Shown here one piece after another: positions 9,596 through 18,312 of a DNA stretch of 64,000 nt. The translations under genes and the position numbers were made by a program. The notes beneath the pieces were generated by a model, which was not told where the DNA came from, did no database searches, and worked only from the letters and a program-made list of their open reading frames with translations. The DNA is from Desulfocapsa sp. (GTDB taxonomy: Bacteria; Desulfobacterota; Desulfobulbia; Desulfobulbales; Desulfocapsaceae). Where the stretch lies: positions 22,169 through 86,168 of the forward strand of contig JAESPV010000001.1 of NCBI GenBank assembly GCA_016765495.1, given 5' to 3'. Position 1 is the stretch's first letter. Each line of letters opens with the position of its first letter.

Positions 9596-10177
9596 ATGAA
9601 TGTAATCAGACTAATGATCGTAGCCGTTGGCGGCCAGGGAAATCTCCTCGCCGCCAAGGTGCTTGGAGAAGCTGCACTTCTTGCGGATATTCCCTTCAGA
9701 ATGAGTGAAATCCATGGCATGGCACAGCGCGGCGGCGTAGTTGAGTCAGCCATGATTTTCGGGGATGCCGCAAGTTCACTTATTTCAGATGGTGAAGCGG
9801 ATATTCTGGCCGGTTTTGAGCCTCTTGAAACCCTGCGTGCCTTAGGGAAGTGCAACAAGAAAACAGTTGTTATTACCAACTCCACCCCCCTACCTCCCTT
9901 TGCTGCTGCTGTCGGACAGGCGACCTATCCCGGTTCCAGCGAACTGCAGGAACTGATACTTGACAGGGCAGGAAGCCTGAACAGTTTTGATGCAACGGCC
10001 CTTGCCACAGAGGCCGGCAATGTCATGGCAGTTAATATGGTTATCCTTGGTGCCTTGGCCGCCACCCGCCTACTCCCCATTTCTGCAGAAAATATCAAGA
10101 AAACCATCCGTGATAAGACCCGAAAGAACTTTGTAGAAGTGAATACTAAGGCCTTCGAACTGGGCTTTAAGCAGTAG
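9596..10177 (+). CDS. iorB: indolepyruvate:ferredoxin oxidoreductase beta subunit
   Basis: IorB is the gamma-domain partner that completes the IorAB heterodimer. The 193-residue product begins MNVIRLMIVAVGGQGNLLAAK. The GGQGN motif with MSEIHGMAQRGGVVES is diagnostic of the POR/KOR gamma family. The reading frame is open further upstream, but the ATG at 9596 matches family N-termini and lies 23 bp behind iorA. The two genes clearly form one operon. A hairpin follows at 10185. Confidence 0.94.
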   Translation: MNVIRLMIVAVGGQGNLLAAKVLGEAALLADIPFRMSEIHGMAQRGGVVESAMIFGDAASSLISDGEADILAGFEPLETLRALGKCNKKTVVITNSTPLPPFAAAVGQATYPGSSELQELILDRAGSLNSFDATALATEAGNVMAVNMVILGALAATRLLPISAENIKKTIRDKTRKNFVEVNTKAFELGFKQ

Positions 10178-10184
10178 CTTTAAT

Positions 10185-10218
10185 AGGGATACAAGGTAAA
10201 TTAAAACCATGTATCCCT
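10185..10218 (+). terminator. hairpin between iorB and nhaR-like gene
   Basis: AGGGATACA (10185-10193) and TGTATCCCT (10210-10218) form a 9-bp perfect stem between two convergent genes. There is no T-run, so it is a weak or Rho-assisted terminator for iorAB. Confidence 0.45.
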
Positions 10219-10278
10219 AAAGGAAGAATGTGCAAACTCCACGTTGACCACTCGGCTATGCCCGGAGTATCGGAAAGC

Positions 10279-11196
10279 CTACGCTTCTTTGTCATCCTGT
10301 GCAAAAAGATGATGCCGGGCTGCGGTCGATATGGCCACAACAGCCGGATGCGTTAATATTCTCTCGATGGAAATAGCGTAAAATCGATACATCACCTCTT
10401 TCGTTTGTCCCACGACAGAAACCTGATACTGACGACGGATCTCATCTGCAATAACTGTTGGTGCCATGAAGATGCCATCACCGCGCTGACCAAAGGCGTT
10501 CAACAATGCTGCATCATCGAATTCGCCAACAATTACAGGAGTAATCTTCCGCGATTCCAGCCACAAATCCAGTTCACTCCTCAGAGTGGTTGACTGCAGC
10601 GGCATCAGCATGGGAACGCCACTCAACGAATCTGGAAAGCCTTGCTTCAGGGGCTCGGCCAACTCATCCACAGCAAAGAAAGTCATCCCGCACTCACCAA
10701 GTGTATGGTTATAAGCTTTCACACTCGACCCCGCCCCCATGGGGGAATCACTAAGTACGATATCAACTTCATGGAGTGCCAGTTCTGCCAGCAGAGCCTC
10801 CTTTTTATTTTCATGGCAGACAAGACGGATCTGCTCAGGCAATTTGAATATCGGATCTAAAAGGTTACGTACAATTATCTTGGGAAGAGGCCCCACCACC
10901 CCGACCCGTAATGGTATCCGCCCTACCTTAGGGTGGCCTCGAACCGTCTCCATCAACTCTTTGCCGAGGGAAAATATCTCATCTGCATACTGAAAAACAA
11001 GCTGGCCCATCTCGGTAGGTTCTATGTTACGGCCGACACGTTGGAAGAGTTTTACATTGAGCGCCTCCTCAAGAGCGCTGATCTGGGAGCTGACGGTGGA
11101 AGGAACCAGATTGAGCCGCTTCCCTGCCGCAGTAATGCCTCTCTCACGAATAACCGTCCAGAAATAATAGAGATGATGGTAGTTAAGCCACTCCAT
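10279..11196 (-). CDS. nhaR: NhaR-type LysR-family transcriptional regulator
   Basis: The 305-residue protein has the LysR layout. The N-terminal winged HTH (residues about 5-65) begins LNYHHLYYFWTVIRERGITA, the signature of the NhaR branch. The C-terminal co-inducer domain (about 95-295) contains DIVLSDSPM. In enterobacteria NhaR responds to sodium and activates nhaA. No antiporter is adjacent here, so the target is unknown. A Na+-linked role would be an inference from subfamily only. The gene is convergent with iorAB and divergent from the lipoprotein gene at 11325. A CGAACGTTCG palindrome lies just upstream. Confidence 0.85.
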   Translation of the reverse strand: MEWLNYHHLYYFWTVIRERGITAAGKRLNLVPSTVSSQISALEEALNVKLFQRVGRNIEPTEMGQLVFQYADEIFSLGKELMETVRGHPKVGRIPLRVGVVGPLPKIIVRNLLDPIFKLPEQIRLVCHENKKEALLAELALHEVDIVLSDSPMGAGSSVKAYNHTLGECGMTFFAVDELAEPLKQGFPDSLSGVPMLMPLQSTTLRSELDLWLESRKITPVIVGEFDDAALLNAFGQRGDGIFMAPTVIADEIRRQYQVSVVGQTKEVMYRFYAISIERILTHPAVVAISTAARHHLFAQDDKEA

Positions 11197-11222
11197 GCAA
11201 CAGCCTCATTGTTTTGTTTTAC

Positions 11223-11232
11223 CGAACGTTCG
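11223..11232. promoter_or_regulatory. CGAACGTTCG palindrome in a divergent promoter region
   Basis: A perfect 10-bp palindrome, embedded in ACCGAACGTTCGTT, sits 27 bp upstream of the nhaR-like start and 92 bp before the lipoprotein start. Its form resembles TetR-family operators, but no TetR gene is in the window. It may be a site for the adjacent regulator. Confidence 0.3.
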
Positions 11233-11324
11233 TTTCTGATTTATCATCTTGTTAAAACGATATCCTGTAATTACTCTTTTTGACAGGGGTTGCAAACAAT
11301 AATCATAACAAAGGAGTCAGCGCA

Positions 11325-11555
11325 ATGAAATTAACCCTTAAAATCAGTCTGGTACTCTTAAGTATGTTATTTTTTACTGGACTTACAGCCTGCGATCAGT
11401 CGGATCAAGCAATTGATGATGCTGCAGAGACGGCAAAAGAAGCCATGAATACGACTAAAGAAAAAGCTGCCGAAATCCTGGGCACAGCAGAAGAAACAGA
11501 TTCTGAAGTGGAATCAATGGACCAAGAAGGATTTGAGGAGAAGCAGAAAGAGTAA
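11325..11555 (+). CDS. small acidic lipoprotein
   Basis: The 76-residue product begins with a lipoprotein signal peptide ending in the lipobox LTAC (residues 20-23). The mature part is about 53 residues, very acidic, helical and rich in Ala/Glu/Lys (DDAAETAKEAMNTTKEKA). AAAGGAG precedes the ATG at 11325. The helical repeat style recalls small envelope-stress lipoproteins, but no family was recognised. It is followed by a hairpin and then the hibernation factor gene. Confidence 0.7.
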   Translation: MKLTLKISLVLLSMLFFTGLTACDQSDQAIDDAAETAKEAMNTTKEKAAEILGTAEETDSEVESMDQEGFEEKQKE

Positions 11556-11580
11556 TTCTCTCTAGACATTGCAGTGAATT

Positions 11581-11638
11581 TGAGCGTCAGCCACCGTTTG
11601 TCTCCCTCCTTTTTTTTATCGCTCACGGCTGACGCTCA
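11581..11638 (+). terminator. hairpin after the small lipoprotein gene
   Basis: TGAGCGTCAGCC (11581-11592) pairs perfectly with GGCTGACGCTCA (11627-11638). The 34-nt loop contains an eight-T run, and TATTTTA follows the stem. It is a likely terminator or processing structure, 28 bp before the next gene. Confidence 0.55.
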
Positions 11639-11665
11639 TATTTTACTATCACAGGAAATAACCAT

Positions 11666-12052
11666 ATGAAAATTACCATAAAGGCCCATCGTTTGAAATT
11701 AGCTCAAAACACAACCACTGCCATGGAAAGGCGGCTTCGTTTCGCCCTTGGTAGATTTGGCGCTTCGGTCAGCGAAGTCAAGGTACGTTTGACAGATCTC
11801 AACGGGCCAAAGGGAGGCATTAATAAAGAGTGCCTTATCGTTGCTGGACTACGAAAAGGCGGTGAAGTTGTTGTTCGGGGCAGCGGGAAGGATTGTACTG
11901 CAACACTCAATTATTGTGCGGACAGGATAGGCCGTACAGTTGAACGTGAGCTGAACAGAAGCCGGAAGCCCCCAATTCGCAGGATTCGATGCACGCAGAG
12001 TACAGAACAGGAAGCCGTTCCTGTTGAAGAATTAAAGAGCAACTCTCTGTAA
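11666..12052 (+). CDS. HPF/RaiA-family ribosome hibernation factor
   Basis: The 128-residue protein matches the sigma-54 modulation/S30AE family. The N-terminal domain contains AMERRLRFALGRFGASVSEV and VRLTDLNGPKGGINKECLI, the family core. The tail (about 100-128) is short and unstructured, so this is a short-form factor without the C-terminal dimerisation domain. Such proteins bind the 30S decoding centre and inactivate ribosomes under stress. Its neighbours (P-type ATPase, PsiE, Usp) suggest a stress-linked locus, an inference from context. The start is chosen because MKITIKAH fits the family's first strand. Confidence 0.85.
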   Translation: MKITIKAHRLKLAQNTTTAMERRLRFALGRFGASVSEVKVRLTDLNGPKGGINKECLIVAGLRKGGEVVVRGSGKDCTATLNYCADRIGRTVERELNRSRKPPIRRIRCTQSTEQEAVPVEELKSNSL

Positions 12053-12099
12053 AGAACAATTTCTTATCCGATAAACAGTTTCATAGGAATAGCCACACC

Positions 12100-14829
12100 A
12101 TGAAGAACATATCATTATCAGATACAGAGTGGCACCATTTACCGACAGAGGAAACAACCACCCTGCTTACCAGTGATCGAAAAAAGGGACTCACACCTGA
12201 GGAGGCAGAGCAGCGCTTCCATCGCTTCGGTGCCAATGTACTCACCACACAACAGAGTCAGAGTCCCTGGATGCGTTTTCTGCTGCAGTTCCATCAGCCC
12301 CTGATCTACATCCTGATTGCAGCCGTGGTCATCACTGCGGCATTGCAGGAATGGGTTGACTCGGGGGTTATCCTCGGAGTAGTACTGGTTAATGCAATAA
12401 TTGGTTATATTCAGGAATCCAAAGCGGAGAGCGCCCTTGCCGCACTCGCTGAAACCATGGTCGCCGAGGCCACGGTTCTGCGCAATGGCCTGAAAAAACG
12501 CATCCCCTCAACGGAGCTTGTTCCCGGCGACATTGTCCTGCTTCAGGCCGGTGACAAGGTGCCTGCAGATTTACGACTCCTGAAGATACGCGATCTGCAA
12601 GTGGATGAATCCGCCTTAACCGGAGAATCCGTACCGGTGGAGAAGGCTGTTGAACCGCTCGATCAGGATACAGCCCTTGCTGAGCGAATAAACATGGCTT
12701 ATGCTTCCTCCATGGTCACCTACGGTCAAGGCAGTGGCATTGTAATTGCTACTGGTGATCAGACTGAAATGGGCCGTATCTCCGATCTTATCTCTTCGGC
12801 ACAGGATCTGGCAACACCTCTCACTCGTAAGATTACTCATTTCAGTCATATCCTGCTTTATACCATTCTGGTGCTTGCGACAGTCACCATCGGGGTTGGC
12901 GTGCTTCGAGGACAGCCCCTATTTGACATGTTTATGGCAGCTGTCGCTCTTGCTGTAGGTGCAATTCCTGAAGGATTACCGGCAGCCGTGACCATCACCC
13001 TTGCCATCGGTGTTTCCAGAATGGCAAAACGAAGAGCAATTATCCGCAAACTTCCGGCCGTGGAGACTCTTGGCAGCACAACGGTGATTTGTTCGGACAA
13101 GACAGGGACACTCACAGAAAACCAGATGACCGTGCAGGCAATCATGGCAGGAGGCGTGCATTACGAAGTCAGTGGAGCAGGGTATGCTCCACTTGGACGG
13201 ATTGTCAGGCAGGATGGCGAAGACGATGCTGTAAAAGCCATCCCACTCAGTGAATGCCTGCGTGCAGGTCTCCTGTGTAATGATAGTTTGCTCCATGAAA
13301 AAGATGGTGGCTGGCATGTGCAGGGCGATCCCACAGAGGGGGCATTGCTTGCCGCTGCAGCCAAAGGCGGCATAAACGAAAAGGAGACTGAAGCACAAAG
13401 TCCCCGTCTTGATTCAATTCCCTTTGAATCACAGCACCAGTATATGGCCACCCTCCATGATACGGGCAACTCCAGACCGCGAATGATCTACATAAAAGGT
13501 GCAGTGGAGCAGATTCTTGCCAAATGTACGGCAGCAATGGATGGTGATGGAAATACGACACAACTCAATAGTAAGAAAATTAATCAGGATGTCTCCAGCA
13601 TGGCATCAAGAGGCCTGCGTGTACTTGCCTTTGCCCGCAAAGAAGTCGTTGCAGACACCATAACAATACACCATGAAGACGTAGCAACAGGGCTCACTTT
13701 CCTGGGCTTGCAGGGAATGATTGATCCGCCAAGGAGCGAGGCCGTGACGGCTGTGAAGATCTGCAAAGAGGCAGGGATCAGTATTAAAATGATCACAGGA
13801 GATCATCCCGTAACCGCAGCTGCCATTGCCGGCCAGATAGGCATAGCACCGGCGGTTATCGATGAAACCGAAAAAACAGGAGTGTACACCGGGCAAATGC
13901 TTGAAAAACTCTCCGACGAAGAATTAATTACTGTCGTCGAAGAGACAAGTGTCTTTGCAAGAGCCACTCCCGAGCAGAAAATCCGATTGGTACGAGCACT
14001 TCAGGCCAATGGTCATGTGGTGGCCATGACCGGTGATGGGGTAAATGATGCCCCGGCCCTGAAACAGGCCAATATTGGTGTGGCCATGGGGATCACCGGT
14101 ACAGATGTCTCAAAGGAGGCCGCTGATATGGTGCTCACCGATGACAACTTCAGCTCCATTGAGGCAGCAGTTGAGGAAGGTCGCGGCGTGTTTGACAACC
14201 TGACTAAGTTTATTGTCTGGACTCTGCCCACCAACCTCGGAGAAGGCCTGGTTATTCTGACAGCAATTTTTCTCGGCATAACCCTGCCCATACTGCCGGT
14301 GCAGATCCTCTGGATCAATATGACAACAGCCGGTTTTCTGGGCCTGATGCTGGCCTTTGAGCCTAAAGAACCTGGCATTATGCAACGGCGGCCACGTGAT
14401 CCCGATACTCCTATTCTCACCAGAGAACTGATCACCAGGATTTTTCTGGTGGGTACTCTTCTGCTTATCGGCGCTTTTGGTCTTTTCAAATGGGAGCTGA
14501 CAACAGGTGCCTCCATTGAGCAGGCGCGTACTGTGGCCGTGAATACCTTTGTCATCATGGAACTTTTTTACCTCTTTAACTGCCGCTCTTTGACAAAATC
14601 AATCTTCCAACTGGGAATTTTCACCAATATGTGGGTCTTTGGCGGGGTTGCAGTTATGCTTTTCACACAATTGCTCTACACCTATCTGCCACTTATGAAT
14701 CTCTTGTTTCAAAGCGAGGCAATCGGTGCAGATTCCTGGCTACGGATTATACTGGCCGGGCTTATTACATATGTGATCGTTGAACTGGAAAAAAAGATAC
14801 GTGCCAGTCGCTTAACAGAACAATCATGA
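12100..14829 (+). CDS. P-type cation-transporting ATPase (P2A-like)
   Basis: This is an inner-membrane ATP-driven cation pump of 909 residues. Visible motifs in order are the cation-ATPase N-terminus (EEAEQRFHRFGANVL), actuator TGES in DESALTGESVPVEKA, PEGL in transmembrane helix 4, phosphorylation site DKTGTLTENQM, nucleotide-domain KGAVEQI, MITGDHPVT and GDGVNDAPALKQANIG. Six C-terminal helices follow. Helix 6 reads WINMTTAGFLGLM, with Ala where Ca2+ pumps such as SERCA have the ligand Asp. The cation is therefore uncertain and Ca2+ should not be assumed. It lies 47 bp after the hibernation factor and 30 bp before psiE. Confidence 0.9.
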   Translation: MKNISLSDTEWHHLPTEETTTLLTSDRKKGLTPEEAEQRFHRFGANVLTTQQSQSPWMRFLLQFHQPLIYILIAAVVITAALQEWVDSGVILGVVLVNAIIGYIQESKAESALAALAETMVAEATVLRNGLKKRIPSTELVPGDIVLLQAGDKVPADLRLLKIRDLQVDESALTGESVPVEKAVEPLDQDTALAERINMAYASSMVTYGQGSGIVIATGDQTEMGRISDLISSAQDLATPLTRKITHFSHILLYTILVLATVTIGVGVLRGQPLFDMFMAAVALAVGAIPEGLPAAVTITLAIGVSRMAKRRAIIRKLPAVETLGSTTVICSDKTGTLTENQMTVQAIMAGGVHYEVSGAGYAPLGRIVRQDGEDDAVKAIPLSECLRAGLLCNDSLLHEKDGGWHVQGDPTEGALLAAAAKGGINEKETEAQSPRLDSIPFESQHQYMATLHDTGNSRPRMIYIKGAVEQILAKCTAAMDGDGNTTQLNSKKINQDVSSMASRGLRVLAFARKEVVADTITIHHEDVATGLTFLGLQGMIDPPRSEAVTAVKICKEAGISIKMITGDHPVTAAAIAGQIGIAPAVIDETEKTGVYTGQMLEKLSDEELITVVEETSVFARATPEQKIRLVRALQANGHVVAMTGDGVNDAPALKQANIGVAMGITGTDVSKEAADMVLTDDNFSSIEAAVEEGRGVFDNLTKFIVWTLPTNLGEGLVILTAIFLGITLPILPVQILWINMTTAGFLGLMLAFEPKEPGIMQRRPRDPDTPILTRELITRIFLVGTLLLIGAFGLFKWELTTGASIEQARTVAVNTFVIMELFYLFNCRSLTKSIFQLGIFTNMWVFGGVAVMLFTQLLYTYLPLMNLLFQSEAIGADSWLRIILAGLITYVIVELEKKIRASRLTEQS

Positions 14830-14859
14830 ACCGTTGTACAGAAAAACCAGGAGAAGGGC

Positions 14860-15330
14860 ATGGATGATTTATCAAACCCGAAAGAACCACTTGTCCAGAT
14901 AATACGGAATACTGTCCATATGGCGGTTAGGGCACTGGCCATATTGATGACTATTGTCATCCTCTGGGGCGTTGCTGATGTCGTTATGGTACTGTATCAA
15001 AGACTGATGACACCACCTTTTATGATGTTAACTATCTCCGATATGCTTAGTCTTTTCGGTGCCTTTATGGCGGTGTTAATTGCCATCGAAATCCTCATTA
15101 ACATCATCATCTATCTGCGGGATGATGTTATCCATGTGAGGATCGTCATGGCAACAGCATTGATGGCCATTACCAGAAAGGTTATTATTATGGATTTCAC
15201 CACGATTACAGCCGACTATATGCTGGCCGTGGCAGCAGTAGTTTTTGCCATGAGCATAGGCTACTGGCTGGTGGTGATAAAAGATACGTCAAATGGCAAT
15301 CCAGAACAATCTGTGGAGTATAGATTATGA
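14860..15330 (+). CDS. psiE: PsiE-family membrane protein
   Basis: The 156-residue protein has four predicted transmembrane helices (about 22-45, 62-82, 95-112, 120-142). It carries the PsiE-family pattern with DVVMVLYQRL and INIIIYLRDDVIHVRIV. PsiE is phosphate-starvation inducible in E. coli, but its function is unknown. The gene overlaps the following usp gene by four bases (ATGA), so the two are translationally coupled. The symbol is assigned by family only. Confidence 0.8.
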   Translation: MDDLSNPKEPLVQIIRNTVHMAVRALAILMTIVILWGVADVVMVLYQRLMTPPFMMLTISDMLSLFGAFMAVLIAIEILINIIIYLRDDVIHVRIVMATALMAITRKVIIMDFTTITADYMLAVAAVVFAMSIGYWLVVIKDTSNGNPEQSVEYRL

Positions 15331-16256
15331 AAGAGTTTAAAAATATCCTGTTGGTTCATGACAACACTGAGTCCGGACAATTCACCCTCAGTAACGCCAT
15401 CGATCTGGCAAGTCGAAACCAGGCCCAGTTGACTGTAATCCAGGTAATAGACCAGATTCCACACGATTATCGCATGTTGATTACATCAGTTACCAGTGAA
15501 GAAATAATGAATCTGGCAATCAAGGAGCAGACCTTGCTCCTTGAAAAAGCTGTTGCACATTTTCCGAAGACTCCCAACATAAAATGTAAAGTAATTGTGG
15601 GCAGGGAGTTCATTGAAATTATAAAAGAAGTGCTGCAGAACAAACGTGACCTGGTGATCAAGACCGCCCGTGGCATGGGCGGGACCCTCGGCATGCTGTT
15701 TGGTTCCACAGCCATGCATCTGCTGCGGAAATGTCCCTGTCCGGTGTGGTTGATAAAACCAGGCCAGGGGCAGCAGTTTCACCGGATCATGGCTGCAGTG
15801 GACGTGGTTCCGCTGGATAGCAGTGGAACAGCCCTGAATACTAAAATCATGGAACTGGCGACTGCTCTTGCCCGCGTGGACAATGGCAAACTTCACACCG
15901 TACATGCCTGGGACTGGACATCACCTGACACACAACTCCATACACACGAGGGTCCTGTCAACATTCTTGACCGAATCAAAGAAATGCGCACTGGATGGAT
16001 GGAGGATCTGCTTGGAAAGTGTGATTTACAACACCTTGCGCATCAGGAGTTTGTCGTGCAGGGCAATACCGCTGAGGTCATTCTTGAACATGCAGAGCAG
16101 CATCAGATCGACCTTGTTGTGATGGGTACGCTCTGCCGTACAGGAATTTCCGGTTTTTTTATCGGCAATACTGCTGAAAAGATACTGCACCGGATGAAGT
16201 GCTCCGTATTGGCGGTTAAACCCGATGGGTTTATCAGCCCTGTACTGCCTGATTAA
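15327..16256 (+). CDS. tandem universal stress protein
   Basis: The 309-residue protein contains two UspA domains (about 1-145 and 150-303). The second keeps the ATP-binding pattern G-x2-x9-G(S/T) in GTLCRTGISGFFIGNTAEKI. The first is similar (GMGGTLGMLFGSTAMHLL). Both end with the typical final strand (CPVWLIKPG, CSVLAVKPDG). Tandem Usps bind ATP and act in stress survival, and partners are unknown. It is coupled to psiE by a 4-nt overlap and ends the ATPase-psiE-usp run. A 190-bp gap without a gene follows. Confidence 0.9.
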   Translation: MKEFKNILLVHDNTESGQFTLSNAIDLASRNQAQLTVIQVIDQIPHDYRMLITSVTSEEIMNLAIKEQTLLLEKAVAHFPKTPNIKCKVIVGREFIEIIKEVLQNKRDLVIKTARGMGGTLGMLFGSTAMHLLRKCPCPVWLIKPGQGQQFHRIMAAVDVVPLDSSGTALNTKIMELATALARVDNGKLHTVHAWDWTSPDTQLHTHEGPVNILDRIKEMRTGWMEDLLGKCDLQHLAHQEFVVQGNTAEVILEHAEQHQIDLVVMGTLCRTGISGFFIGNTAEKILHRMKCSVLAVKPDGFISPVLPD

Positions 16257-16447
16257 AAAAATCGCTTTGGGGAAGAATTAAACCGAGGCAATCACATGGA
16301 TGGTACCTGGTACGGTCAGGAAATCCGTCTTTGTGGTTTTCAAGTAAACCATTTGGCAAAGCTCAAACATCCTCGGCCCAACCTTTTGTTGAGCTTGGGC
16401 TTGAGGGTGCCTGAAATTATAAAATAAACACTTTTACAACAACTATA

Positions 16448-17269
16448 ATGCAAACGGCAAGAATACAACAAAAGTTTAATAAACTGCGCAGTAACAAGAT
16501 GTTTGAGTTTTTTGTTATTGGTATTATTATTTTCTCAGCACTGATTATTGGTGCAAAGACCTATAACATCCCCCCCGCTCTTCTCCAAGTTGTATATCTG
16601 CTCGACTGGTTCGTTACCTTCTTCTTTCTGACAGAAATAACCATTCGTTTTCTGGGTGAAGAGAAGAAGAAGGATTTTTTTAAAAAGGGCTGGAATATTT
16701 TTGATACTTTGATTGTTACTATCAGTCTGGTTCCAGTGCAGGACAGTGAGCTGGCAGTCATTGGTCGTTTAATCCGGATTTTTCGTGTTCTGCGGATGGT
16801 TTCCATTATTCCCGAGATGCGACTGCTGCTAAATTCACTGCTCATGGCACTGCCTCAGCTCGGCTACATTGTGGGTCTGATGTTTATTATTTTTTATATC
16901 TATGCTGCTGTCGGAAGTACCTTTTTTGCTGCTATTAACCCGGAACTGTGGGGGGATATCTCCATTTCGCTGCTAACTCTGTTCCGGGTTATGACCTTTG
17001 AAGACTGGACCGATGTCATGTATGAAACCATGAAGGTCTATCCTTTGTCCTGGACCTATTATCTGAGTTTCATCTTTTTCACAGCCTTCGCCTTTTTAAA
17101 CATGGTCATAGGCGTTGTTGTGAACGTCCTCAATGAGGAAAGTGACAAGATCAAAAAGGAGAAAGAACAGGATTTGCAACAGGTCAGCCTGGAAGACCTC
17201 GACAACAAGCTAGAGGAACTCAAGAGGCTGATTTTACTGAGGGAATCCCCTACAAAAAGGGACACATAA
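16448..17269 (+). CDS. voltage-gated cation channel of the bacterial NaV type, acidic filter
   Basis: The 273-residue protein has six transmembrane helices with a voltage sensor and one pore domain, the architecture of homotetrameric bacterial NaV/CaV-like channels. S4 carries four arginines at every third position (IGRLIRIFRVLRMV). The selectivity filter reads T-F-E-D-W-T-D (near residues 182-188). NavAb has TLESWSM, and the engineered Ca2+-selective CavAb has TLDDWSD, so three acidic positions are filled here. That suggests divalent permeation, which is an inference. The C-terminus is a charged coiled coil (about 230-262), as expected for the tetramer stalk. The stop overlaps the start of the histidine kinase (TAATG). 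Confidence 0.88.
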   Translation: MQTARIQQKFNKLRSNKMFEFFVIGIIIFSALIIGAKTYNIPPALLQVVYLLDWFVTFFFLTEITIRFLGEEKKKDFFKKGWNIFDTLIVTISLVPVQDSELAVIGRLIRIFRVLRMVSIIPEMRLLLNSLLMALPQLGYIVGLMFIIFYIYAAVGSTFFAAINPELWGDISISLLTLFRVMTFEDWTDVMYETMKVYPLSWTYYLSFIFFTAFAFLNMVIGVVVNVLNEESDKIKKEKEQDLQQVSLEDLDNKLEELKRLILLRESPTKRDT

Positions 17270-18312
17270 TGCATACTATCCATATCACACTGAAACAGAA
17301 ATGGGCACTGCTTGCTTTCCTGGTAGTAGGAATCACGATGCTTCATTACAGTACGGAGCAGAGCAGCTATTATTTTCGGGTATTTTACAGCGAGCTCTAC
17401 TTCCTGCCAATTGTGCTGGCCGCTTTCTGGTTTGGTTTACGTGGAGCTCTGTCTGCCTCTATTACGATCAGCGCATTTTACCTGCCCTTTATTTTCTGGC
17501 ACTGGCAGGGTTTTTCCGCAGCAGATCTCGATAGTATATTATCCCTTTTCCTTTACAACGGCCTGGCTCTACTCACCGGTGCCTTAAAAGACAGAGAAAC
17601 AGCCTCCCGGAAAACGATGATAGAGGCCGGGAGTCTTGCGGTCATGGGCAGATCCCTTGCCGCAGCAGCACATGACATGAGATCACCCCTGATACTTATT
17701 GGCGGTTTTGCCAGGCGTATTTTAAAAAAAATGGATGAGAGTGACCCTGCCTGCCAGAAACTGAATTGTATTATACAGGAAACCGAAAAGATGGAACGGA
17801 TGACCGCAGATATGCTCGACTTCTCCAAGCCCCTGAATTTGAAGCTCACAAAGGGGAACATGGATACAATTATCCGGAGCTCTCTGGCTAAGGTAAGGGA
17901 ACTGTCCAAAAGGAAAAATGTATCTGTCACATACCACCCCAGCCCCGAAGCACCAGATATCAAATTTGACACCATGCGTTTTGAACAGGTACTGGTTAAC
18001 CTTATACAAAATGCTATTGAAGCCTCTCCCGAGGGAGGTTCGGTAACCGTTACAATTCCATTTTCATCACCCACAAACCTGATTCTTGATGTTGCTGATA
18101 ATGGCAGCGGCATACCACTTGCTAAAAGACAACAGGTCTTTGACCCATTCTTTACCACTAAAAAAGAGGGAACCGGTCTTGGTCTGCCAATTGTGAAAAA
18201 GATTGTCGACGCCCACGGTTGGTCACTGGAGATTCTGGATAATGGGAGTGGCGGAACTCTATTCAGAATGAACCTGACAGAGGACAATACCAGTGATCAC
18301 CTACATAACTGA
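17269..18312 (+). CDS. membrane sensor histidine kinase
   Basis: The 347-residue kinase has an N-terminal membrane region with about three or four helices and little periplasmic sequence (residues 10-105). Next comes a HisKA domain with H-box AAAAHDMRSPLILIGG (phospho-acceptor His near 137), then an HATPase domain with N-box NLIQNAIEAS, DNGSGIP and GTGLGLPIV. The membrane part resembles DUF4118-type sensors that detect membrane state rather than a soluble ligand. Its ATG overlaps the channel stop by one base, and its own end overlaps the diguanylate cyclase start by 20 bases. No cognate response regulator is adjacent. Confidence 0.9.
   Translation: MHTIHITLKQKWALLAFLVVGITMLHYSTEQSSYYFRVFYSELYFLPIVLAAFWFGLRGALSASITISAFYLPFIFWHWQGFSAADLDSILSLFLYNGLALLTGALKDRETASRKTMIEAGSLAVMGRSLAAAAHDMRSPLILIGGFARRILKKMDESDPACQKLNCIIQETEKMERMTADMLDFSKPLNLKLTKGNMDTIIRSSLAKVRELSKRKNVSVTYHPSPEAPDIKFDTMRFEQVLVNLIQNAIEASPEGGSVTVTIPFSSPTNLILDVADNGSGIPLAKRQQVFDPFFTTKKEGTGLGLPIVKKIVDAHGWSLEILDNGSGGTLFRMNLTEDNTSDHLHN

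Noticed and set aside
10279..11196. Sodium-antiporter locus around the nhaR-like gene
   Set aside because: No NhaA-type gene is adjacent; the regulator's target cannot be named from this window.
12100..14829. Assignment of the P-type ATPase as a Ca2+ pump
   Set aside because: Helix 6 has Ala at the position of the Ca2+-binding Asp in SERCA, so only a general cation pump call is made.
16257..16447. tRNA or riboswitch in the gap before the channel gene
   Set aside because: Only short imperfect repeats (GAGCTTGGGCTTGAG) are seen; no cloverleaf or known aptamer pattern.
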